NCBI GenBank assembly: GCA_913776675.1
Contig: CAJYRE010000386.1
Span: 1 to 6,036, forward strand
Reading direction: 5' to 3'
Source: Rhizobiaceae bacterium
GTDB lineage: Bacteria > Pseudomonadota > Alphaproteobacteria > Rhizobiales > Rhizobiaceae
DNA length: 6,036 bases
The position numbers and the translations under genes were made by a program. The notes under the pieces were generated by a model. It did no database searches. It was given only the letters and a program-made list of their open reading frames with translations, and was not told the DNA's origin. Position 1 is the first letter of the stretch. Every line of letters begins with the position of its first letter. Positions 1-5,333 of this stretch are shown in pieces.

Positions 1-548
1 CCACGGAAACGCCCACCGTCACCTCCATGGTGTCCTCGGTGGGCAGCGATGCAAACGGCAATCTGTCGGTCAATGTCATCAATTTTGATACCGCCAAAAG
101 TGCTTTGGTCAGCCAGAACGATGCCAATGATGGATTGTTGACCCGTGCCTACACCAGCATTTCCAGCAATGGCACCGCCAATGACTACTATCTGCTGGAT
201 GCCCAATCGCGGACACCCGCCTCATCAACCGCGCAGGAAATTGCAGTCTCCAGCAAGACCAGCAATAGCGAGATTGATGGCATGATCTCGGCCACCAAAA
301 CCATGCTCTATGGCCTGACCAATGCCGGAGCCGCCATTGGCGCAACCCAGAGCCGGATTTCGGCCAGCACGGATTTTCTCAAAGATTTGCAGGATGTGAA
401 CACCATCAGCGCCGGTCGCCTGACCGATGCCAATATGGAAGAACAGGCCACCAAACTGTCCTCGCAAAAAGCACAGACGCAGTTGCAAACCATTGGCCTG
501 AATATTGCCAACAGCCAGCAACGCAGCGTGACGCAACTGTTCATGTAA
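1..548 (+). CDS. Flagellin, C-terminal part (5' truncated by window edge)
   Basis: Structural subunit of the flagellar filament, exported by the flagellar type III apparatus. The reading frame is open from the left edge (first full codon at 3) to TAA at 546-548, giving about 181 residues. The ATG at 27 is internal and not a real start. The final ~95 residues match the flagellin C-terminal helical domain: a stretch reading GAAIGATQSRI, which corresponds to the family's LGAxQNRI helix, followed by a heptad-rich end containing LTDANMEEQATKL, LNIANSQQ and a terminal QLFM. Rhizobial flagellins end in a very similar way (VDADM.EE...LSIANS....QLF). The preceding ~85 residues are Ser/Thr/Asn-rich, as expected of the variable, surface-exposed central region. 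The N-terminal D0/D1 segment lies outside the window, so which flagellin paralogue (flaA, B, C or D) this is cannot be decided. No other flagellar gene follows; the next gene is unrelated. Confidence 0.85.
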   Translation, partial: TETPTVTSMVSSVGSDANGNLSVNVINFDTAKSALVSQNDANDGLLTRAYTSISSNGTANDYYLLDAQSRTPASSTAQEIAVSSKTSNSEIDGMISATKTMLYGLTNAGAAIGATQSRISASTDFLKDLQDVNTISAGRLTDANMEEQATKLSSQKAQTQLQTIGLNIANSQQRSVTQLFM

Positions 549-637
549 CCCGTGAAAAACGGAGCGATCTGCCATCAAAGCCGGCTCAGCCCCCTCCTCT
601 GCGGCCCAACGGGTATTAAGTCATCCTTGTGCTGATC

Positions 638-680
638 GACAGCGGCATGCGCCATGAATGACGCATAAGGGGGCGCTGTC
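638..680 (+). terminator. Possible weak terminator hairpin after the flagellin gene
   Basis: A 7-bp outer stem pairs GACAGCG (638-644) with CGCTGTC (674-680), and a nested 5-bp stem pairs ATGCG (647-651) with CGCAT (662-666). The following bases are pyrimidine-rich (TCTCTCTTGCC) but not a true T-run. It lies 90 bp past the flagellin stop. It may end the flagellin transcript, but it is much weaker than the terminators after clpP and leuA. Otherwise I see nothing definite in 549-716. Confidence 0.25.
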
Positions 681-716
681 TCTCTTGCCTGTGTTGCCTT
701 GTTTTCTGTTTGAGAG

Positions 717-743
717 ATTCCGGTTTAAAGAATGATGCAACAA
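717..743 (+). repeat. Possible decayed half of a RIME-like repeat
   Basis: The bases CGGTTTAAAG followed by AATGATGCAACA resemble the right arm of the first palindrome of the RIME-like copy at 1541-1648 (CGGTTTAAGG ... AAATGATGCAGCA), with about 19 of 23 positions alike once a 3-base gap is allowed. The left arm and the second palindrome are absent. This is suggestive only and could be chance. It lies about 80 bp upstream of the clpP-like gene, a position similar to that of the two intact copies relative to their downstream genes. Confidence 0.25.
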
Positions 744-823
744 GCTTGTGTTTTTCACACATTGTTTTAAGCCTTGAGACGCACTATGTGCGGGTGAGCA
801 AAACGCAAGTGAGGAATTGCCGA

Positions 824-1408
824 ATGAACGAAGAAGACGACGACAAGAGCAAGGAACTGCCTCTCGGCAAGGAAACGGAAGCGAATCTTTTCAAGTCGCG
901 TTCGATCTTCATCTATGGTGGCATCACCATGGAACTGGCGCAAAAGGTCTGCACCCAGCTTGTGGCCCTGGCGGCTGCCAGCGATGAAGACATTCGCGTT
1001 TACGTGAATTCCCCCGGCGGCCACGTCGAATCGGGTGATTCGATCCATGACATGATCAAGTTCATCAAGCCGAAGGTCTGGATCATCGGCACCGGCTGGG
1101 TCGCCTCGGCTGGCGCGCTGATCTACGTCTCGGTGCCGAAAGAGCAGCGCCTTTGCCTGCCCAACACCCGCTTCCTGCTGCACCAACCCTCAGGCGGCAC
1201 ACGCGGCATGGCATCGGATATTGAAATTCAGGCCAATGAAATCATCAAGATGAACAAGCGCCTGATCAAGATCTTCTCCAAGGCCACCGGCCAGTCGGAA
1301 GACAAGATCGCCAAGGATATTGACCGCGATTACTGGCTCTCGGCGGAAGAAGCCAAGGAATACGGTCTGGTGTCGCGCATTGTCGAAAGCCAATCTGAAA
1401 TCGGCTAA
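824..1408 (+). CDS. clpP: Divergent ClpP-family serine peptidase (Clp protease proteolytic subunit)
   Basis: Proteolytic subunit of the cytoplasmic Clp protease, a barrel of two heptameric rings fed by an AAA+ unfoldase (ClpA or ClpX). The ATG at 824 is chosen because GAGG at 811-814 lies 9 bases upstream; the frame is open further upstream but only from a TTG with no supporting site. The product is 194 residues. The catalytic triad is visible: Ser95 in VASAGAL, His120 in LLHQP and Asp169 in DRDYW. The oxyanion-hole region NSPGG (62-66) and the handle segment (121-158) align without gaps to E. coli ClpP. Differences from canonical ClpP are an acidic, hydrophilic N-terminus ([10 protein letters not shown]...) in place of the hydrophobic axial-loop segment and its RGERxxDIYSRLL stretch; no obvious propeptide; SAGA instead of SMGA at the active site; and Arg58 where E. 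coli mature ClpP has Tyr60. Rhizobia carry several ClpP paralogues, and this is probably an accessory one. No clpX or tig neighbours are present. A perfect terminator follows at 1429. Confidence 0.9.
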   Translation: MNEEDDDKSKELPLGKETEANLFKSRSIFIYGGITMELAQKVCTQLVALAAASDEDIRVYVNSPGGHVESGDSIHDMIKFIKPKVWIIGTGWVASAGALIYVSVPKEQRLCLPNTRFLLHQPSGGTRGMASDIEIQANEIIKMNKRLIKIFSKATGQSEDKIAKDIDRDYWLSAEEAKEYGLVSRIVESQSEIG

Positions 1409-1428
1409 CATCGAAACAATAAAATTTA

Positions 1429-1462
1429 AAAAGCCCGCCTGTTGCGAAACAGGCGGGCTTTT
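1429..1462 (+). terminator. Intrinsic terminator of the clpP-like gene
   Basis: A perfect 15-bp inverted repeat (1429-1443 with 1448-1462) encloses the tetraloop GCGA. The core is AAGCCCGCCTGTT / AACAGGCGGGCTT, with A residues before and a short T-run at the 3' side of the stem (CTTTTA). It starts 20 bases after the clpP stop codon. The symmetric A/T flanks mean it could also stop transcription arriving on the other strand, but no minus-strand gene is nearby. Confidence 0.9.
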
Positions 1463-1540
1463 ATGAATCATGGCCATGGTGCAAGTGATGTCTTTGTATC
1501 ATCGGCGATCGAAACGATCACATTGATAAAGCAAGCTATC

Positions 1541-1648
1541 CTACTGCATAATTCCTTAAATCGGAGTCGGTTTAAGGGGAAAATGATGCAGCAGATTAAA
1601 AGTGTGACAGCGAACCTTTGTGCGCCATATATGGTGAGAGGCGCTGTA
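1541..1648 (+). repeat. RIME-like two-palindrome intergenic repeat, copy A
   Basis: This 108-bp block recurs at 5159-5261 in the same orientation with small indels. Both copies begin CTACTGCATAATTCCTT and end GGCGCTGTA, and share the core TTTGTGCGCCATATATGG. Each copy has a first palindrome built on TTAAATCG...CGATTTAA and a second centred on CCATATATGG. Copy A is the more decayed: its right arms carry substitutions and a 4-5 base insertion compared with copy B. Size and two-palindrome design fit the published Rhizobium-specific intergenic mosaic elements (RIME1, roughly 100-110 bp). The assignment to that family is from memory of its description, not from an alignment. The copy ends 90 bp before the benE start. 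The rest of 1463-1738 holds only a short GATCG-AAA-CGATC inverted repeat (1507-1519) and no promoter I can defend. Confidence 0.8.
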
Positions 1649-1738
1649 TAGGCCATTTTCGCCTGAAACCGGCCTTGCACTGAAGAGAAAAACCTGTTGT
1701 TGCAGATCGACACTCCTTGTAATCTGCGGACTATCGCC

Positions 1739-2947
1739 ATGCATAAAGATTTTTCCCCACAAAGCCTGCTCATGGGCCTGCTTGTGGCCTTTGTTGGCTT
1801 TGTCAGTTCGTTTGCGGTTATTCTGCAAGGTTTGAAAGGCGTTGGCGCAACCGATTTTCAGGCCGCATCAGGCCTGATGGCGCTCTCGGTTTCGATGGGC
1901 ATCTGCGGCCTCCTGGTCAGCATCAAAACACGCATGCCGATTTCCATCGCATGGTCCACACCGGGCGCTGCATTGTTGATCAACACCGGCGCACCGGAGG
2001 GTGGATTCTCAGCGGCTGTCGGGGCGTTTTTGGTCTGCGCGCTGCTGATTATCCTCACCGGGTTGTTCAAGCCTTTGGGCCGCGCCATCAGCGCCATTCC
2101 CTCAGCTTTGGCCAATGCGCTGTTGGCAGGCGTGATTCTCAGCCTCTGCTTTGCGCCTTTCAAGGCTGTGGCCTTTAATCCGCTGTTTGGCCTGCCCATT
2201 CTGCTAGCCTGGGCGATTGTCGGAGCCTTCAACCGGCTCTATGCCGTGCCTGCGGCGTTGCTTGCTTTTGTGCTGGTGCTGATTTTTGGCGTCCACGTTT
2301 CTGAAAGCGCACTGGCGGGCCTCAGTGCATCACTGGTGCCACCGCTTGAATTCGTGATGCCAAAATTCACGCTGGCATCGATGATTTCCATCGCCTTGCC
2401 GCTGTATATTGTCACCATGGCTTCGCAAAACATTCCCGGTATTGCCGTGTTGAAAGTTTATGATTTCCACCCCAATCCTGGCCCTTTGTTTGCTATCACC
2501 GGGCTGTTTTCAGCCTTTGCAGCTCCTTTTGGCGGCAATGCTGTCAATCTGGCCGCCGTCACGGCCGCCATGGCCGCTGGCAAGGATGCCCACACAGACC
2601 CCAGCCGACGCTATTGGGCCGCCATTGTTGGTGCGCTTGGCTATATTGTGCTGGGCCTGCTGGCTGGCATTGTAACGGCCTTTGTGGCGCTGGCACCCGA
2701 AATCCTGATTGAAGCCGTGGCGGGGCTGGCGTTGATCAGCGCCTTTTCCACGTCGGCAGTGGCTGCTTTTCAGGCACCAGAAACCCGCAATGCTGCGGCA
2801 ACAACCTTTCTTGTCACGGCGTCCGGCATCTCTTTGCTGGGCATATCGGGCGCATTCTGGGGTCTTATGGGTGGGCTGGCCATGCTGGGCCTGCACCACA
2901 TCACACAAAAGCTGGCAAAATCCAGAACAGCCCCCTTGCAACCGTAA
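1739..2947 (+). CDS. benE: BenE-family benzoate/H+ symporter
   Basis: Inner-membrane secondary transporter of the BenE family, whose characterised member in Acinetobacter imports benzoate with protons. The 402-residue product from ATG 1739 is the usual family length. A weak GCGGA site lies 8 bases upstream; an in-frame TTG at 1697 would add 14 residues (MLQIDTPCNLRTIA) that do not look like family sequence. The protein is almost wholly hydrophobic, with about 10-12 membrane segments. Family signatures visible include MPISIAWSTPGAALL (66-80), a conserved pore-lining segment; ALPLYIVTMASQNIPG (219-234); APFGGNAVNLAA (262-273); AHTDPSRRYWAA (284-295); and FLVTASGISLLGISGAFWGL near the C-terminus. 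No benABCD or cat genes are nearby, so the actual substrate is unproven; it may be another aromatic or hydrophobic carboxylate. No terminator follows, and the leuA leader promoter overlaps its last codons. Confidence 0.9.
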   Translation: MHKDFSPQSLLMGLLVAFVGFVSSFAVILQGLKGVGATDFQAASGLMALSVSMGICGLLVSIKTRMPISIAWSTPGAALLINTGAPEGGFSAAVGAFLVCALLIILTGLFKPLGRAISAIPSALANALLAGVILSLCFAPFKAVAFNPLFGLPILLAWAIVGAFNRLYAVPAALLAFVLVLIFGVHVSESALAGLSASLVPPLEFVMPKFTLASMISIALPLYIVTMASQNIPGIAVLKVYDFHPNPGPLFAITGLFSAFAAPFGGNAVNLAAVTAAMAAGKDAHTDPSRRYWAAIVGALGYIVLGLLAGIVTAFVALAPEILIEAVAGLALISAFSTSAVAAFQAPETRNAAATTFLVTASGISLLGISGAFWGLMGGLAMLGLHHITQKLAKSRTAPLQP

Positions 2948-2964
2948 AAAGCAGTGCGTATAGA
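2936..2964 (+). promoter_or_regulatory. Candidate sigma-70-type promoter for the leuA leader
   Basis: TTGCAA (2936-2941) and TATAGA (2959-2964) are separated by exactly 17 bases, each matching 4 of 6 consensus positions. The -35 hexamer lies inside the last codons of benE. Seven bases after the -10 box comes the A of an ATG at 2972, which opens the leucine-rich leader frame. The predicted transcript would therefore begin at or next to that start codon. This is a sequence match only; no transcript data are available here. Confidence 0.6.
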
Positions 2965-2971
2965 TTCCAGC

Positions 2972-3097
2972 ATGAACAGGTCGGGCTTTTCCATGATGAA
3001 GATTGTTGCACGGGGCTATTTCAGCCACGTTGCCTCTTCGCGCGCCCTATCCTCGCTTCTTCTTCTCGACCTTATCCGCGGTTGCCGGGTCCGTTGA
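2972..3097 (+). CDS. leuL: Leucine-rich leader peptide of leuA (attenuator leader)
   Basis: A short frame of 41 codons, ATG 2972 to TGA 3095-3097, lies between benE and leuA. It begins MNRSGFSMMK and carries SLLLLDL: four consecutive Leu codons (CTT CTT CTT CTC, 3056-3067), with further Leu codons at 3047 (CTA) and 3071 (CTT), then ends IRGCRVR. A run of codons for the end product just upstream of a biosynthetic gene is the hallmark of ribosome-mediated attenuation, and leucine is the product of the leuA pathway. The start is chosen because it coincides with the predicted transcription start and no Shine-Dalgarno site is seen, which suggests a leaderless mRNA. The S. meliloti trpE(G) leader is known to be translated this way. 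In-frame ATGs at 2993 and 2996 are alternatives that would give 34 or 33 residues. The peptide probably has no role other than sensing charged tRNA-Leu, although trans-acting leader peptides are known in rhizobia. Confidence 0.75.
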   Translation: MNRSGFSMMKIVARGYFSHVASSRALSSLLLLDLIRGCRVR

Positions 3098-3159
3098 GGA
3101 GCGCCCGGCGGCCGGGTTAGCCGTTTCAGGCGATTGCTCCTCACCAAATCCAGATTTTT
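3079..3159 (+). promoter_or_regulatory. Putative leuA transcription attenuator (competing stems)
   Basis: Two structures compete in the leader RNA. Stem I pairs 3079-3090 with 3103-3114 (12 bp including G-U pairs, core GCCGGG/CCCGGC). Stem II pairs TGAGGAGC (3095-3102) with GCTCCTCA (3136-3143) perfectly. It continues inward through GCC 3103-3105 with GGC 3129-3131 and CGGC 3106-3109 with GCCG 3120-3123, and is followed by five T residues at 3155-3159. Stem I lies just past the Leu codon run, where it would stay free if a ribosome stalled at 3056-3067, so it could act as antiterminator and stem II as terminator. Against a textbook terminator, the T-run sits 11 bases after stem II rather than directly at its base. 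The remaining bases to leuA (3160-3253) show only a ribosome-binding region. Confidence 0.5.
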
Positions 3160-3253
3160 GAAGATTGACCCACCAAGGGGCCGAATTTGTCATTCGCAAA
3201 CCGCGATCGAGCGTTTATAAGCCGGGCATATTCGGGATGAGAAGAGAAGAACC

Positions 3254-4960
3254 ATGTTGAATTCCAAGACCACGAATAAGGGCATGCCAGACGCCAGCGA
3301 AAAGTATCGCCCCTACCCGCAAATCAATATTCCGGATCGCACCTGGCCATCCAAAACCATCACCAAGGCCCCGATCTGGTGTTCGGTGGATTTGCGCGAT
3401 GGCAATCAATCGCTGGTCAATCCGATGGGGCATGATCGCAAAGCCCGCATGTTTCAACTGTTGCTGGAGATGGGTTTCAAGGAAATCGAAATCGGCTTTC
3501 CTTCCGCGTCGCAAACCGATTTTGACTTTGCCCGCTGGTGTGTCGAGCAAGGCAATGTGCCAGAGGATGTCTCCTTGCAGGTGCTGGTGCAATGCCGCCC
3601 GGAACTGATCACCCGCACGTTTGAAGCTCTGGAAGGGGCCAACAAGCCGATCATCCATTTCTACAATTCCACCTCGGAATTGCAGCGCCGCGTGGTGTTT
3701 GGCAAGGATGTGCATGGCATCAAGCAGATTGCCGTCGATGCCGCCAAGATGATTATCGATATGGCCACCAAGGCTGGCGGCGGTTATCGCTTTGAATATT
3801 CACCGGAAAGCTTCACCGGCACCGAGCTGGAGGTGGCACTCGACATCTGCAATGCGGTGATTGCCGAGATCAAGCCGACGCCCGACAACAAGTTGATCCT
3901 GAACCTGCCCTCGACCGTGGAAATGGCCACGCCAAACATCTACGCCGACCAGATCGAGTGGATGTGCCGCAACATCGACAAGCGCGACAGCGTCATCATT
4001 TCGCTGCATCCGCACAACGATCGTGGCACCGGCATTGCCGCCACGGAATTGGGCCTGATGGCGGGCGCTGACCGCGTGGAAGGCACATTGTTTGGCAATG
4101 GCGAGCGCACCGGCAATGTCGATGTCGTCACCATGGCGCTGAACATGTACACACAGGGCATTGATCCAGAGCTGGACTGCTCCAACATCGAGCGCATCAA
4201 GGCGGTCTATGAATATTCCAACGAGATGACCATTCCTGAGCGCCACCCTTATGTGGGCGAGCTGGTGTACACCGCCTTTTCCGGCTCCCATCAGGATGCG
4301 ATCAACAAGGGCATGAAGGCCATCAAGAAGGCCAATTCGCCCGTGTGGGAAGTGCCTTATCTGCCGATTGACCCGCAGGACGTGGGCCGCTCTTACGAGG
4401 CGATCATCCGCATCAACTCGCAATCGGGCAAGGGCGGCATTGCCTATATTCTGCAAGAGGATTACGGCATCAACCTGCCGCGCAATTTGCAAGTGGAATT
4501 CCGCGAGGAAATTCAGCGCATTACCGATGAAGAAGGCGTAGAACTGCCCGCCAAGCGCATCTACGACAGCTTCATTGACCGCTATGTCGATCAGCCCAAG
4601 GCCCGCCTGAAATTCGTGGATCACCACACCTACCCCGACACAACCGTGAAGGGCCTGCGCGTGGTGGCCGCCGAAATCACCGATGGCGGGGAAACCAAGC
4701 GGATCGAAGGCAAGGGAACCGGTCCCATCGACGGCTTTGTCGATGCGCTGTCCACCTACCTCGGCTTTGAAATTTCAGTGCAGGATTATTCCGAGCACTC
4801 GCTGCAACACGGCTCCAACGCCGCCGCCATCGCCTATGTGGAACTCAACCACCCCGGCGGCAAACTGTTTGGCGCAGGCATCAACAAGAACATCGTGACG
4901 GCCTCGCTGGAAGCGATTATTTCAGCCGCCAACCGGGTTCTGGACCTGCGGGGCAAGTAA
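3254..4960 (+). CDS. leuA: 2-isopropylmalate synthase, long (yeast/mycobacterial) class
   Basis: Condenses acetyl-CoA with 2-oxoisovalerate to 2-isopropylmalate, the committed step of leucine synthesis in the cytoplasm. The 568-residue product fits the long LeuA class and has all expected parts. The TIM-barrel catalytic domain (about 35-320) has LRDGNQ (47-52) with the metal-binding and catalytic Arg48/Asp49, EYSPE (181-185), the metal-binding pair His252/His254 in SLHPHNDRGTG, and Asn282 in FGNGERTGNVD. The linker/subdomain region runs to about 430 and contains SGKGGIAY (391-398). The C-terminal leucine-binding regulatory domain (about 430-568) has KGTGPIDGFVDAL, suggesting feedback inhibition by leucine. 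ATG 3254 follows a purine-rich stretch (GAGAAGAGAAGAA) rather than a strong AGGAGG; an in-frame Met at codon 11 is a less likely start. The gene stands alone, preceded by its own leader/attenuator and closed by a terminator 7 bases after the stop, so it is probably a single-gene unit. Confidence 0.95.
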   Translation: MLNSKTTNKGMPDASEKYRPYPQINIPDRTWPSKTITKAPIWCSVDLRDGNQSLVNPMGHDRKARMFQLLLEMGFKEIEIGFPSASQTDFDFARWCVEQGNVPEDVSLQVLVQCRPELITRTFEALEGANKPIIHFYNSTSELQRRVVFGKDVHGIKQIAVDAAKMIIDMATKAGGGYRFEYSPESFTGTELEVALDICNAVIAEIKPTPDNKLILNLPSTVEMATPNIYADQIEWMCRNIDKRDSVIISLHPHNDRGTGIAATELGLMAGADRVEGTLFGNGERTGNVDVVTMALNMYTQGIDPELDCSNIERIKAVYEYSNEMTIPERHPYVGELVYTAFSGSHQDAINKGMKAIKKANSPVWEVPYLPIDPQDVGRSYEAIIRINSQSGKGGIAYILQEDYGINLPRNLQVEFREEIQRITDEEGVELPAKRIYDSFIDRYVDQPKARLKFVDHHTYPDTTVKGLRVVAAEITDGGETKRIEGKGTGPIDGFVDALSTYLGFEISVQDYSEHSLQHGSNAAAIAYVELNHPGGKLFGAGINKNIVTASLEAIISAANRVLDLRGK

Positions 4961-4967
4961 AAAATAC

Positions 4968-5002
4968 AGCGGCGAGACATAAAATCTCGCCGCTTTATTT
5001 TT
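4968..5002 (+). terminator. Intrinsic terminator of leuA
   Basis: A perfect 10-bp stem, AGCGGCGAGA (4968-4977) with TCTCGCCGCT (4985-4994), has a 7-base loop CATAAAA and is followed by TTATTTTT. It begins 7 bases after the leuA stop codon. A-residues before the stem would also give a weaker U-tract for the opposite strand. Confidence 0.9.
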
Positions 5003-5054
5003 CAAAATCAGAATCTTAAAGCTTCTCACCGCGAATAAGATTCACTGTGATAGG

Positions 5055-5110
5055 GTGAGAGCGCGTCACGGTTTCACGGAAACAGTGACGCGCGCTCACT
5101 CTTTGTTTTT
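5055..5110 (+). terminator. Long near-perfect hairpin with U-rich tail downstream of leuA
   Basis: Two 21-base arms (5055-5075 and 5079-5099) pair at 19 of 21 positions around the triloop ACG. The outer part is GTGAGAGCGCGTCAC with GTGACGCGCGCTCAC, the inner part GTTTC with GAAAC. The right arm runs directly into TCTTTGTTTTT (5100-5110), so by form it is a strong intrinsic terminator on the + strand. It sits 60 bases beyond the leuA terminator, and no gene lies between them. It could be a backup terminator, the terminator of a small RNA starting in 5003-5054, or a palindromic repeat unit. I cannot distinguish these from one copy. Confidence 0.6.
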
Positions 5111-5158
5111 ATGCATTCCCGAACGGAAAACCACTGCGCACTTTTCGTGGAAATCCCT

Positions 5159-5261
5159 CTACTGCATAATTCCTTCAATCGGAATCGATTTAAGGAATTA
5201 TGCAGTAGATTAAACGTGTTACAGCGTCCTTTGTGCGCCATATATGGCGCACGGCGCTGTA
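5159..5261 (+). repeat. RIME-like two-palindrome intergenic repeat, copy B
   Basis: This is the better preserved copy of the repeat at 1541-1648, in the same orientation. Palindrome 1 has 23-base arms (5159-5181 and 5186-5208) pairing at 22 of 23 positions around GAAT. Palindrome 2 contains a perfect 20-base inverted repeat (5233-5252) centred on CATATATG, flanked by ACAGCG (5221-5226) and CGCTGT (5255-5260). It ends 72 bp before the start of the DUF2333 gene. If transcribed, it would fold into two adjacent stable hairpins. Confidence 0.85.
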
Positions 5262-5276
5262 AATCTTTGTTGCCAT

Positions 5277-5306
5277 GTTGTTATCACGTCCGCGTGAGCC
5301 TATCTC
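5277..5306 (+). promoter_or_regulatory. Candidate promoter of the DUF2333 gene
   Basis: TTGTTA (5278-5283) and TATCTC (5301-5306) are separated by 17 bases. Read instead as GTTG-N18-CCTATCT (5277-5305), the same site resembles the alphaproteobacterial sigma-32 pattern CTTG-N17/18-CYTATNT, with a full -10 match and one -35 mismatch. It lies between RIME-like copy B and the gene, so a transcript starting here would exclude the repeat. Weak matches only. Confidence 0.3.
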
Positions 5307-5319
5307 TCTTGCAGACAAC

Positions 5320-5326
5320 AGGAGGT
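5320..5326 (+). promoter_or_regulatory. Consensus ribosome binding site of the DUF2333 gene
   Basis: AGGAGGT is a perfect complement to the 16S rRNA 3' end and lies 7 bases before ATG 5334. It fixes the start of the downstream gene and is the strongest Shine-Dalgarno site in the window. Confidence 0.85.
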
Positions 5327-5333
5327 AAGGCTG

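Noticed and set aside
710..823. N-terminal extension of the clpP-like gene from a TTG at 710
   Set aside because: It would add 38 residues with no ClpP similarity and overlap a possible repeat remnant. The ATG at 824 has a GAGG site 9 bases upstream.
1442..1651. A 69-codon open frame on the plus strand
   Set aside because: It starts inside the clpP terminator and crosses the RIME-like repeat; no ribosome binding site or family resemblance.
1697..1738. TTG start for benE adding 14 residues
   Set aside because: The added residues are polar and unlike BenE N-termini; the ATG at 1739 gives the usual family length. A purine-rich stretch upstream of the TTG keeps it barely possible.
3187..3221. 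A second promoter close to leuA (TTGTCA and TTTATA/TATAAG)
   Set aside because: The boxes are 21-23 bases apart, too far for a sigma-70-type promoter.
3800..4627. A 275-codon open frame on the minus strand
   Set aside because: It lies entirely inside leuA, which has all family motifs on the plus strand. The antisense product has no recognisable motif; high-GC third positions of leuA explain the lack of stops.
1541..5261. Paired repeats as ends of a composite mobile element carrying benE and leuA
   Set aside because: The repeats are short, palindromic, carry no transposase, show no target duplication I can see, and enclose a housekeeping gene; they fit dispersed intergenic repeats better.
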